Assembly (NCBI RefSeq): GCF_000247815.1
Contig: NC_021681.1
Span: forward strand, 13,392,013 to 13,456,012
DNA from: Ficedula albicollis
Taxonomy: Eukaryota; Chordata; Aves; Passeriformes; Muscicapidae
Direction of reading: 5' to 3'
Length of the DNA stretch: 64,000 nt
Part shown: positions 50,440 through 61,020 of the stretch, in pieces
How the letters are laid out: each line of letters starts with the position of its first letter
Position numbering within the stretch: the stretch's first letter is position 1
Translations under genes and position numbers: made by a program
The notes under the pieces: generated by a model
The model's database searches: none
Told to the model about the DNA's origin: nothing
Seen by the model: only the letters and a program-made list of their open reading frames with translations

Positions 50440-50680
50440 TGCACTCTCCAGTTGTGCAGAGCCCTCAGTGGCTGATGTGCTCCATCATTTAGCCTTCCCA
50501 GCAGCAAATCAAATTAAGATGCAATTTTGCTTCTTTTCAGAGCTGATTGACATTTTAATTAATCTACAGTTAGAACTGTTAATTGAACTATGAAGTGAGG
50601 CAGTAATTCACAGCTAGTAAAATTCCCCACAATGGTTTTACAAGCATCAGTACAGTTTACCTCATTAGTTGTTCTTCGGA
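50440..50680. promoter_or_regulatory. Candidate conserved noncoding element with PBX/HOX-like site
   Basis: TGATTGACA at 50544-50552 runs straight into TTTTAATTAATC, followed by GTTAATTGAAC and GGCAGTAATTCAC. A TGATTGAC-type PBX site beside AATTAAT is a frequent pattern in developmental enhancers. The surrounding 240 bp are complex and repeat-free. Function and conservation are inferred only. Confidence 0.32.
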
Positions 50681-53600
50681 TATTTTTAATAAAAAAAAAA
50701 TACACCTACAGTGACATAACTTATTTTTCAAAGAAAACCAGCTTTCAGGAATCCATTCCTAACAGAGTATTCTTCTTTCCTTCTATAAAATAATCTAAAT
50801 CCCTAATGAATTATTACAAAGGATTCAAATATAATAATTTTATTTACTACTTTCATTTTGATACATTCATAAAGATATAGCCATAATATCCCTTCTTCCA
50901 TGAAGCTTCATCCCAATGATAATATTATAGAAACAAGTTTTGTCCTTCTATTTTTTAAGTATACTACAAATTCTGAGACTCTCACTCCAAAGATTTTCAG
51001 AAACAAAAGCTGTGCTTGCTCTTAAACATAGAGCAAAAACATGTTGAACGTGGTATGTATGTACATCACTATTTATTTTTTAAAGTATGCAAATCCTTCA
51101 CAACAAATATTTTTAAATTAATAATGCATTTGTTTATTAATTTAGCGCATTTTTGAAAGACTATTTATCTTCTACAAAGCTCAACCATCTGGCTATTGTG
51201 AAAACCTAAAAAAAAAAAGGAAACAAATGGCTGAGAAAATCCCTGGCTTTTCTAAGAAATATTATGGGTGTGGTGGGGCTCTTTTGGCAGTGTGTATGTG
51301 CATGGGTCCAGCAAAGGAATGGCTATAACATAGCATCATACTCTTGGTAGACAAAGTTTTTCACTTTGGATACATTAATCCTAAAATACACTCAACACTT
51401 ACATCTAATGTTTTGAGAGAATAGGGGTAGGAAAAGAATTTGAGAAGTATGTGAAAAGTTGAAGGTGCCCCTGTGCACAGATGCATCTCCAATTCTCTCA
51501 GAATCAATTGTCAACACATTATAGTAATGTTCCCAGGGAGGGCACAGATCCAGCCTTTGGCATTGTAATAGCAGAGACTGTAGGTCTCACATTTGCAAGT
51601 ATTACACAGGTTACAACCAAACATGAAATTCAGTAAGTTATTTATAGCAATCTGGAAAAAAAAAATCTCAGTTCATCTATTTTGTTCTATTTGAACAAGA
51701 ACATTAATATCCACAGTAAAAGAACTTGGTTTCAGCAAAAGTACTCATTAAGAAAATTAATCCATATCAGAGAATCAGTCTTTCAAAACCAGTGAGGGTT
51801 GGTCTTCAGATGAAGGAAAATTTTTCAAGTGAATTATGTATTTCACATATATTTTTTATCTGGTTTCATAATAAAGGCTAGCTACAGATGCAGTAGAATG
51901 AAACTAACTCAATATACAAATAATCCTTTTTTAGTTAAATACCATGTTCTTGAAACTAGCACCGTCATCTTCATTTACAAAAGAATATAGTTGGCTATTC
52001 TGCCACTTTCCAAACATCATAACTTCTGTTACTGCTTCAAGATATGTTCAGGGTTTTTGCTAGCTCATACTTCCCTTTTATACTCACAGGTTACTGAACT
52101 TTTCACAGTTGACTGAGATTTACAAGCCAGGTGAGAAAGCTGCTTGCAAGGCTTTGTAACTAAGCAAGAAGGCAGTCCCAACCATGGAAATAAAATACAT
52201 TATTCTAATCACTCCATTAAATAAGGCACGATTGGGTAGCAACAGTGCAACAGTACAACAGTACCAGGGCAAAATATCAGGGAAAAAGCAAGTCACAGGA
52301 TCTACAGATCGATAAATTAACAGATAATGCATCTGCATCTGAAGCAGCTTAGATTGTCTTTGTTTTAAAATTATTTGTAATTTTAAAATAACAGATATTA
52401 ATATAACACATAATATATGTTACTCCACAGCCAGAGTTCATTTAATTCACCAAATTAATGAGGCAAGAAAGCATTGCAGTTATTCTTTGTAAGGTGACTC
52501 TGTAGGAGGACATTATTACTATAAGTAAATCTAAATGGATACTTCACAATTCTTTTCCTTAGATGCATTTTCTTTTATTCAGATCAGTCCATAAGCATGT
52601 AGTAATACATTTGTAATAATGCTGATAACTCATTTCACACACTATATATATGTATACACGTATATAGACTGGAACATGCATTACTTTCCCTGATTGGCAC
52701 ATTCAATACATTTACCTTCTTCAATTGAATTACTTTTGTGAGTGCTACAGGAAAATTCTGTATCCTGATTTTTACATGAAGTACATGCAAGCAGAAAAAA
52801 AACTTTCTGCTAATGAAATAATTTATAGATAGAAAACTCAAATACCTTTAAATTAATAAAAAAGGACAAGCTGAGAGCTGCCACAGCCCTGACAAGTTTT
52901 AATATTTCTTTCACATTTTCCTCAAAATTAAATTTTCTGTCTAGATCAGACAGAATCAGTTCTCTGACCAATTTTTCCCTGACCAGTGAGGGCTGACTGA
53001 ACTAACAAGATCTCCACAGTCTCTATCACACACAGATCAATCCCAGACAACACACAGACACTGCAGAGCTGGAAGGGAACACAGACCGTGGGGGAACAAC
53101 GCTCTCCCAACCTTGTAAAGGCAATTACCTCAAGAAAAGAATGGGGAGCACATTGTTAACAGGATCACTCACTGTTAACAGGACATGCATGTAATTGCAT
53201 GAAGTAAAGGAAGCTGCAAGCACCATGGGACCCATCCTGTGCTCCAGCTTGCTTTTCACAAGAGAAATTGCAAGACCTAGATGTTATCTCAGCATAAATG
53301 TCCATACACTTATCACTCCTGTCTTTTACATCTGCTAGAATCCTTAAAATCTGTGTTAACTTCTCCTACAGGCAACTCCCAAAAATTCCATTCAAGAACA
53401 CGAAGGTTTTCTTCATATACCAACCATGGAAATAAAGTACATTCCATTTCATCCAGAGAGCTGAAACTTAACCTCCAGCCCAAGAGCAATTACAGTTCTG
53501 TCACCAACTGGGGAAATCAGTCCATGCTGATATCCAAAATAACAGCACCAAGTAGAGTTTACATTTCTGCAACCAACAGAGGAGTCCTTTAGCAGACGAG

Positions 53601-54004
53601 GGCTGAGTTCAGTGCTGTAAGGTTAGAGGGCTCACACTGTGCTGCTCTCAGCACAGGATGAAAGGGATGGGTAGAGTTGATTTTTCTTGCTCTCCTGCCA
53701 CAAGCAGGAAAAACAACACTTCCCCAGACTCCACTCCATGGGACAGATCTTCAAAAGCACAGACTACACAACAAACTATCCCAATTTTAAATCAGCTGAA
53801 AATCTTGACTACTCTGGAAATAAGATTTTTAAAAGAAAACATAAAAAAGTCCTATCTTTAGTGTTTCAAATGTTCCATGACAGCACTTGTGAACCTATTA
53901 TAGGAGGTACTTTTAAGAAAATAAAGGCAGAAAGCCATGTCTAATAGCACAGATCTCCTTTTTATTCACAGAAGCTTTCAACATTATGGGTGCTATGAAG
54001 AATA
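50681..54004. other. Noncoding sequence
   Basis: Mostly AT-rich; a more balanced part lies at about 52860-53740. A short palindromic ATAT-rich stretch is at about 52642-52666. The 103-codon plus-strand frame at 53281-53592 is not recognisable. A 17-mer, ACCATGGAAATAAA(A/G)TAC, occurs near 52181 and again near 53423, too short to call a repeat. Confidence 0.48.
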
Positions 54005-55260
54005 CTTTCCCTCTAAGTCAAAAAATAAGTTTGCCTTTTTCCTTTCTCCCCAAATGTCAACACTTGTTCCATTTGGGAAAGCTTGCAACTCAAACAGCTT
54101 CTCACTGAAAAAGAGGTTTACAAAAGTGGTCTTGAACTATGTTTTGAAAAATATTAACCCATTTTTCCATTAATTTGCTCTTTGTGTATAACTAAATGAA
54201 CAGCTTTTGTTTGCATTTATATAGGGGTTTTTTCCTTCAGCCGTCTTTCCTCTACTGAACCTTTTAAATAGGCTTCCCTTTCCCCTCCAGTTTTTATTTA
54301 TGAGTCCTATAGAACTGTGTTCAGGAGTGTGGCACATTTCTCAACACATGGTGTACCCTATGCAAGATTTTACACGTGTCCATACACTGGATGTACTAAA
54401 TGTCCTCTGACTGCAACAAATTGAATTGCTGCCAATCACCACAGCGTGGCTAAAAGAAGTCTTTACCTTCTTCCAAAAATCACTTTAAAAACTGTTTTGG
54501 TGTTCCTGAAGTACTGCAAATAAAGAAGAAAAAACTTGCTCATAAAAATAAATATTATACTTTTTTAATAAGAAAAAAAAAAGCTGAATGATCCAGATAT
54601 GCTTTAAAGGTTTTTCTACACACAGTTTGGTTCTTTCCCTCTAAGTCAAAAAATAAGTTTGCCTTTTTCCTTTCTCCCCAAATGTCAACACTTGTTCCAT
54701 TTGGGAAAGCTTGCAACTCAAACAGCTTCTCACTGAAAAAGAGGTTTACAAAAGTGGTCTTGAACTATGTTTTGAAAAATATTATCCCATTTTTCCATTA
54801 ATTTGCTCTTTGTGTATAACTAAATGAACAGCTTTTGTTTGCATTTATATAGGGGTTTTTTCCTTCAGCCGTCTTTCCTCTACTGAACCTTTTAAATAGG
54901 CTTCCCTTTCCCCTCCAGTTTTTATTTATGAGTCCTATAGAACTGTGTTCAGGAGTGTGGCACATTTCTCAACACATGGTGTACCCTATGCAAGATTTTA
55001 CACGTGTCCATACACTGGATGTACTAAATGTCCTCTGACTGCAACAAATTGAATTGCTGCCAATCACCACAGCGTGGCTAAAAGAAGTCTTTACCTTCTT
55101 CCAAAAATCACTTTAAAAACTGTTTTGGTGTTCCTGAAGTACTGCAAATAAAGAAGAAAAAACTTGCTCATAAAAATAAATATTATACTTTTTTAATAAG
55201 AAAAAAAAAAGCTGAATGATCCAGATATGCTTTAAAGGTTTTTCTACACACAGCTTGGTT
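54005..55260. repeat. Two-copy tandem duplication, 628-bp unit
   Basis: The unit starting CTTTCCCTCTAAGTCAAAAA is at 54005-54632 and repeats at 54633-55260. I see only two substitutions over 628 bp (AATATTAACCC/AATATTATCCC and CAGTTTGG/CAGCTTGG), about 0.3%. No obvious microhomology marks the junction. Such near identity means a recent event, ongoing gene conversion, a structural polymorphism or a false duplication in the assembly. It is the largest pair in the window. Confidence 0.98.
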
Positions 55261-55370
55261 AATTCACAGTTACTGCCATGAAAAATAATGCCTGGAGAGG
55301 GAAAAATGAAAAAGTAATTCACAGTTACTGCCATGAAAAATAATGCATTGAGAGGGAAAAATGAAAAACG
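55261..55370. repeat. Two-copy tandem duplication, 55-bp unit
   Basis: The unit starting AATTCACAGTTACTGCCATG is at 55261-55315 and repeats at 55316-55370. It begins on the base after the second copy of the 628-bp unit ends. The main difference is TGCCTGGAG/TGCATTGAG. Two independent duplications therefore share a boundary. Confidence 0.95.
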
Positions 55371-57410
55371 GAACCATATGAAAACTCTAAGTACAGAACT
55401 GGTGGCACATACAGTAATCAGAGGTACACTACATGCCCCTCCTGATGGGATTACTTCTCCAGATTTGCTCATTAGATTGTGAAGGGTTGGCTGTTCAGGG
55501 TCTTCTGTCAGGTGCTATCTGATAGGGAGCACATCCCAGCACATCACAGCAACCAAGTGTCTTGACAAATGTCGTGCAAAACTGGGATATTGTATTTCAG
55601 CAGTATGCAATGGAGTTTTGCCAAATGTCTAACAGCCCTATTATTTCTCCCTGACAGGCTGTTTTACAGAGGTTATTATTTTCTGATTACACCAAATGAA
55701 AGAATGGGTTGCTGGACAGAACAGAAGGATATTTACATTGGATCTCTCTTATCATTATAATGAGATAAAGGGCAAATACAAGCCAGAAATGCTTCACTTA
55801 GAGTAACACTGCAACTTGTTATACCATATATTTACAAAAGAAGAGGAATATAAAGTAATTTAATCCTTATTTTCAATACAGTCTTAGCAAAAAAAGTCTA
55901 TTATACTCACAGTGATTAACTCTCAAGAGATTACATATATACCCCTTAACTGTGAAACAAATGTATGTCTTAAAAAGAGCATTGTTAACAAGTACATTGA
56001 TGACAAGACCCTCCTTGATTTTAGCTAAAATTCAGACTGAATTTTTCCTACAAGTGTTTTACATGGAGGAGAATTATCTCCTACTGTTGTCATTTATCCC
56101 ACTTGGTAGGCACATAGCACTAATTTGCCACTATTGAAGTCTTATGAAAAATAGCACCCATTGATATGCAAGCTATAAAATTTTGTCTAGTAATTCCCTT
56201 TCCTTTTGTCTGTACTTAGAAAATGGTGTGGAGTGGGCAAAGTCAGCCCTGCAGTCCCAAGAGTGTATCATCAAACAAAGATGAGGATGCATCTAAGAGA
56301 AAATAATAGTACAGAAAATAGAATGATTTTTTTTCCACAACGAAATAGCAGGAGATTGTTTTTCTGCTTTGCATTCCTTCTGTAGGACACACAAGTTACG
56401 TGTGTTCAGTACACAGCACTCTCTATTCATATGTTGATGTGCATAGCCAACAAGTATATACTGTTTTCTAATTTCAAAGAGATCAACATAACTGTAAATG
56501 GTAATTAGGACATAATTTTTCTGGCCGCATATCCATTTGCATAAAAATTAAATCTTCATGACATTTGCAGTTTCCAACACTACAGTAAAATAATGCTGCA
56601 TAGAACAGAAGCAGAGCTTACATCTGTTATATTAACCATGGGAAAAGAAGAATGGCGCATATGTTAAAGATTAGTACTGATCACATTACATAGAAATCCG
56701 GGCTCATAGAAATAACAAAGAAGAGAAAACTGAAAAACCTATCAAGGGTCACATCTGAAATCTAAGTTAGAATATAATAACCTTTCCATGTTAGTCTGCA
56801 ATGCATTGCTGCTGGTAGAGGTCAGCACTGTGGTACCAGAAACAGAACATAATAATGATGGTTCTGAGGCTGAACATCCTGTTTAGGTTTTAATGGTTAC
56901 AAAATTTACTTTATCTTGCCAAAGATATTTCTGATCTGCCCTAGAATAACACCTTGGCAGCTGCAGTTATGTAAGTTGCTATTATTGCCCTTTCTGATAG
57001 GCAGATGCTGCCCACAGCACAGACAACAAAACGGAACATTATATTACCTGCAAGTTTTTTTATCTATGCAATCCCCAAAAACATCTCTAGAAGCTCCTCA
57101 GTTGACAAAGTGAGGCCTTATCAGTCCTCAGTTAAAAGAGAAGTGATCATAGAAAAAATTAAACCAAGTTATATACCACAATGACACAAAGAATACAGTT
57201 ACTAATGTGATCAAAAATTTTAGCTTTACAGCTTCAGTCCGAGGTCTTTCAAAGTCATTTAAATTCCCATCCAACTAAAAGGCATAAGCATCATCCCCAA
57301 GAGAGATTCCCAAGGAATTAAAACACATATCACTGTTAAGGCTGCCCAGTTTGAAGGGGACAGTTTCTTCTGAGGAAACCTGGGAAAGGCAGAGTGCCCC
57401 TCTGAGCTGG
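55371..57410. other. AT-rich noncoding sequence
   Basis: At about 56440-56600 there is a repeat-free block with GGTAATTAGGAC and an octamer-like ATTTGCATAAA; it may be regulatory, with weak support. No gene recognised. Confidence 0.45.
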
Positions 57411-57652
57411 ATGTAATGGTTTCAAACTTCATGACTGCGGTTTGAAATACACAGGCTGCCTAGATAACTCAAGTTGCATTGGTTTGGGTCCTTGACTGCA
57501 CAGTTTCCCGGATAGAAATCACTCTTAATATATGTAATGGTTTCAAACTTCATGACTGCGGTTTGAAATACACAGGCTGCCTAGATAACTCAAGTTGCAT
57601 TGGCTTGGGTCCTTGACTGCACAGTTTCCCGGACAGAAATCACTCTTAATAT
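57411..57652. repeat. Two-copy tandem duplication, 121-bp unit
   Basis: The unit starting ATGTAATGGTTTCAAACTTC is at 57411-57531 and repeats at 57532-57652. Two substitutions are seen (TTGGTTTGG/TTGGCTTGG and GGATAGAA/GGACAGAA), about 1.7%. Confidence 0.96.
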
Positions 57653-58608
57653 GTCAAGGAAAACTGAAACAATCTTCAAAATGCCTTCTGTATGCTGCTG
57701 TACTGTGATTAAAATCTCACTTTAAAATTCTACACAAACCTTCAGCGTCACATTCTTTCACTAAAGAGAATTCTTCTGTATAGAAGTTTGCATAAACACC
57801 ATGCCACTGACATAGGTAACATGATGCATGTGCATTTACCCCTCTAAATTTTGAAGTTCACAAGCTTGGTCGGCAGTGAATAAATAGAAAGAAAAAGGCA
57901 GAAATTACCCTCTTTTCTAACCTAAATGAACATTTTGTTTCCCTTTCTCTCCTAGATCCCAGTCCTAGCAGCAAGCCTGGATGGTAACATGCCAAAAATA
58001 TCAGGAGAACTGACCACAACTGGGATATTCTGAAAAGGGGAGGGGTTTTTGTCAAATCATACTGAGCTAAGTCATCAGTTTCTTCACATATACTACTGAG
58101 ACTTTAAATCATAACCACAGCAATACAGGGTTTCAAAATAGCAGCTGAATCTACAGAGGCAGCTGGATATGAGGATCTGTAATTCTTCTGGTGTTCACAT
58201 AAAAGGAACGATGCAGCTAAGGTGAGAAACTGCTCAGGAATGAAAAGTGAAATTAAATCAATTAGGAGGACATATTTGCCTGAATACTTTTAAATATTTG
58301 TTTCAGTATGGCTGAATAAGCTTCATTTCTCTCCCCAGAACACTTTGTACTGCACTGTTAAGGATCACATAAATAAGTTGTCTTGGGCCATCAACCTGAA
58401 GATGAAGCCTCAACCTACACAAAGTGTTCAAGGAACTGCCACTTCAAAAGTATTGATTCACTGTCTACTGACTATTGGGAACTTGGGGTTAGACCTAGAA
58501 AATCATCATTCTCTTGTTGTCTCAAAAACACAGCCTTCTATCACACACTAGCTAAAGAGGAAAAGATTACACTTAACACTGACACACACATTTGAATCTC
58601 TTCTTCTG
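57653..58608. other. AT-rich noncoding sequence
   Basis: No recognised gene or repeat. Confidence 0.5.
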
Positions 58609-58766
58609 ATTTAAAAAGAACTTTTTTAAGCCCTTTAAAAAGAACTTTTTTAAACCCTAAAATAGCTAGGCATTTCCAAAACCCTCACAAATTATTATTG
58701 AAATAACTTTTTTAAGCCCTAAAATAGCTAGGCATTTCCAAAACCCTCACACCTTATTATTGAAAA
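58609..58766. repeat. Two-copy tandem duplication, 62-bp unit, with a partial third copy
   Basis: The unit containing AACTTTTTTAA(A/G)CCCTAAAATAG is at 58643-58704 and 58705-58766. A truncated copy of its first part (AAAAAGAACTTTTTTAAGCCC) precedes them at about 58613-58633. The partial copy suggests more than one round of duplication. Confidence 0.92.
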
Positions 58767-58849
58767 TATTTTTTAAAATAAAAATAGTTGTAAGCTGATG
58801 CAAGGCTGTTTGGTACCATTTGGACAATAATAGATTAAGTACCAAAAAT

Positions 58850-59225
58850 CCTCTTCTTCCTGATATAAGCAACCACAACATCCTCTTCTGCCTTTCTTTA
58901 GTGACATTGAGTAAGTGTGTTTCCATCTCCTCTCGTAGAGGGAGTTTCCATTCCTCTAATGATCCTGGCTGGACATTCCAGTTTGCATCCACATCTTTTG
59001 GTCGTGATAGACCAGAATTGTTCACACCATACCCAGAGAGGTCCCTCAAGTGTCTGAATGTGAGTCACCCTTCAGGAGCACTTTGTTGGATACACACTTC
59101 ATTTCTCCTTGGCCATGTCCCACTGATGGCTCAATATAGCTCCTATGTAGGAAAAGTCTGCAATCAATGCACCCAGGTCCCTTCTTCCCTGACTGCTTCC
59201 ATCTGTGACCTTCTGGAAGAGATGC
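58850..59225 (-). mobile_element. Degraded CR1-type LINE fragment
   Basis: Read on the minus strand, the sequence follows the conserved 3' part of avian CR1 ORF2 in order: 'gggacctgggtgcattg' (like GGGACCTGGGGGTGCTG), 'ttgagccatcagtggga' with 'catggccaagga' (like TGAGCCAGCAGTGTG and TGGCCAAGAAG), 'gtccagccagg', 'gatcattagagg', 'ctccctctacgagaggag' (like CTCCCCTACGAGGAC), and 'gaaaggcagaagaggatg' (like GAGAAGAGAAGGCTCC). It has many substitutions, gaps and stops, and both element ends are missing. It is a dead copy and the best family-level identification in this window. Mobile elements of this kind encode a reverse transcriptase; none is intact here. Confidence 0.78.
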
Positions 59226-60569
59226 CTTAATTCCCAAGTGCTCTGACCAAGGGTTTATATTACTTTGGTCTCCAAGCCTCTTTTATAATGTAAAATAACT
59301 ATCTTTATGGTCCCTCCTTAATTTTTGTCATAAATAGGTTTCATCAACATGATCCCTTTGTTTATGCCAAAGTCATTAATAAAATAAAACAAGAAAAAGT
59401 AATTCTTTCCAAGTTAATCCTTCAGGAAATAAGAAGTATCCTCCAATGTTTTTCATAATGATTCACTCTTGATATATTTTAAATGGTTCCTTATGTGCTG
59501 TGTACATTTTTTAGCACTTATCATCATAACTAATAACTTGCCATTATTTCTTCCAGCCCCTAAGTAACAGTTTCCCAGTGTTAGATTTAAATTGCAATGA
59601 CTCAGGAGAAAAGTAAAAAGTATTTAAAATTTCTCTGCAAATTCCTGTATTGAAATTATTAACGTTTGTTCAACCCATGGAGATGAATTTTGTCTTTCCT
59701 CTATGCAAAGATAGATGTAGATCCCAATTGCAATGAGACTGTGAAGGCAAAGAGCAGACATAACCACAGAAGCAGAAATTTCAAAAAATTCTGAATATCC
59801 AACAAGTTAAAACAGAAATCCAAAGACCTCCTACAACAAGGAGCTAAAGATTTCTCAAGGAGAACTGCCTTATGTAAAAAAAAAGTCATTGCACTTCAGG
59901 TTTCTTAAATGTATCTCTCCTATACGTCAGTGTGTCTGTAATTGGTTCTTAATGAATCCTTACTACGGCCAGTTCAATTTACAAATTCATAATTTAGTTT
60001 TGAAATTTTATCAGCATAAAATCCAGAAACCAATTTTGTATTTCTGTATTTCATTTAGGAATTATCTTTGAAAAAACTCTTAAACATTCAGCTCCTATAA
60101 AGTAGCACCCTGCATGAAGCTGGGTGAAGCTTCTTTCAAAGACTTTCATCCCCTCCCCAGCCCCAAGAAAAAAACCAAACCTTCTACACAGCCTTTCCTT
60201 GGGAGTCCATTCACTGTTCCCTTTCTCACACCTTTCTTACAAAAGTACCTTAGCTCTCTCATCACGTTCTCTTACCAAAGCTTATGCCCTCTATCTTCTT
60301 TCAAAGACCTTCTAAAATTCCTTTTTATAAGTTCTCTTGCTATTAATAAAACTTTTCACAGCTCCAAAACTCATTGTTTCACTATTTTAGAAAATACTGG
60401 GAAGCTGCTGCTCTTGCCCAGCTTTCTAGAATACTGTACACTACACCTGACTTTCTCGATAAATGAAATCTCATTAAAATTTAACACACATTAAATTAAA
60501 CATACATTCATCAACTCATGATGAAAATACATAAATATTTTTAGATCATTCATGCTTTCTTATACTCAA
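59226..60569. other. AT-rich noncoding sequence
   Basis: Short frames only. The first part may hold further, unrecognisable LINE sequence. A pyrimidine-rich stretch lies at about 60150-60330. Confidence 0.48.
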
Positions 60570-60660
60570 GACTTATTCTGTGTTCCATTTCCTTATCTAT
60601 AGTACTGGAGCTGGACTTGATCACTCCTGTTCTCTGTAGGCCTAATTCCTGCAATGGGGA
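60570..60660 (+). repeat. Possible L2/CR1-family 3' tail
   Basis: 'tccatttccttatctatag' followed by 'ggagctggacttgatca' parallels the end of L2-like LINEs (tttcctcatctgtaaaat, then ggttggactagatgat). The match covers about 60 bp and is diverged, so the exact family is uncertain. Confidence 0.38.
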
Positions 60661-60867
60661 GTGTTTCTGAGGAGTTCCATGGCATGTTTCTCCAGCTACA
60701 TATTTACAATATCTTGCAAAAGAGGATTTCAATGTTGGATATAGTATTTCAGTACTATTTTAGTATAAATACTAGTGTGAAAATGTTACTAAAAAAGAGT
60801 TTATGCACTTAATAAATAAAGTACTGTAAGCAAAATGACTTCTTGCATATCCCCTGGGATCCCAGCC

Positions 60868-61020
60868 ACAAATACCAGGAAAACAGTTTGAGAAGTAACT
60901 ACAGAAATAGAAAGTTGGATATCAGATTAAAAATAACCCAGAACACAAATACCAGGAAAACAGTTTGAGAAGTAACCACAGAAATAGAAAGTTGGACATC
61001 AGATTAAAAATAACCCAGAA
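60868..61020. repeat. Two-copy tandem duplication, 77-bp unit
   Basis: The unit starting ACAAATACCAGGAAAACAGT is at 60868-60944 and repeats at 60945-61020. Two substitutions are visible (GTAACTACAG/GTAACCACAG and TTGGATATC/TTGGACATC). Confidence 0.95.

Noticed and set aside
53281..53592. 103-codon frame with a loosely repeated T-N-x-G-N pattern
   Set aside because: The repeats are weak at the DNA level and short; no domain or start context supports a gene.
58820..59230. 136-codon plus-strand frame
   Set aside because: It is antisense to the CR1 fragment. The recognisable homology is on the minus strand and is itself broken.
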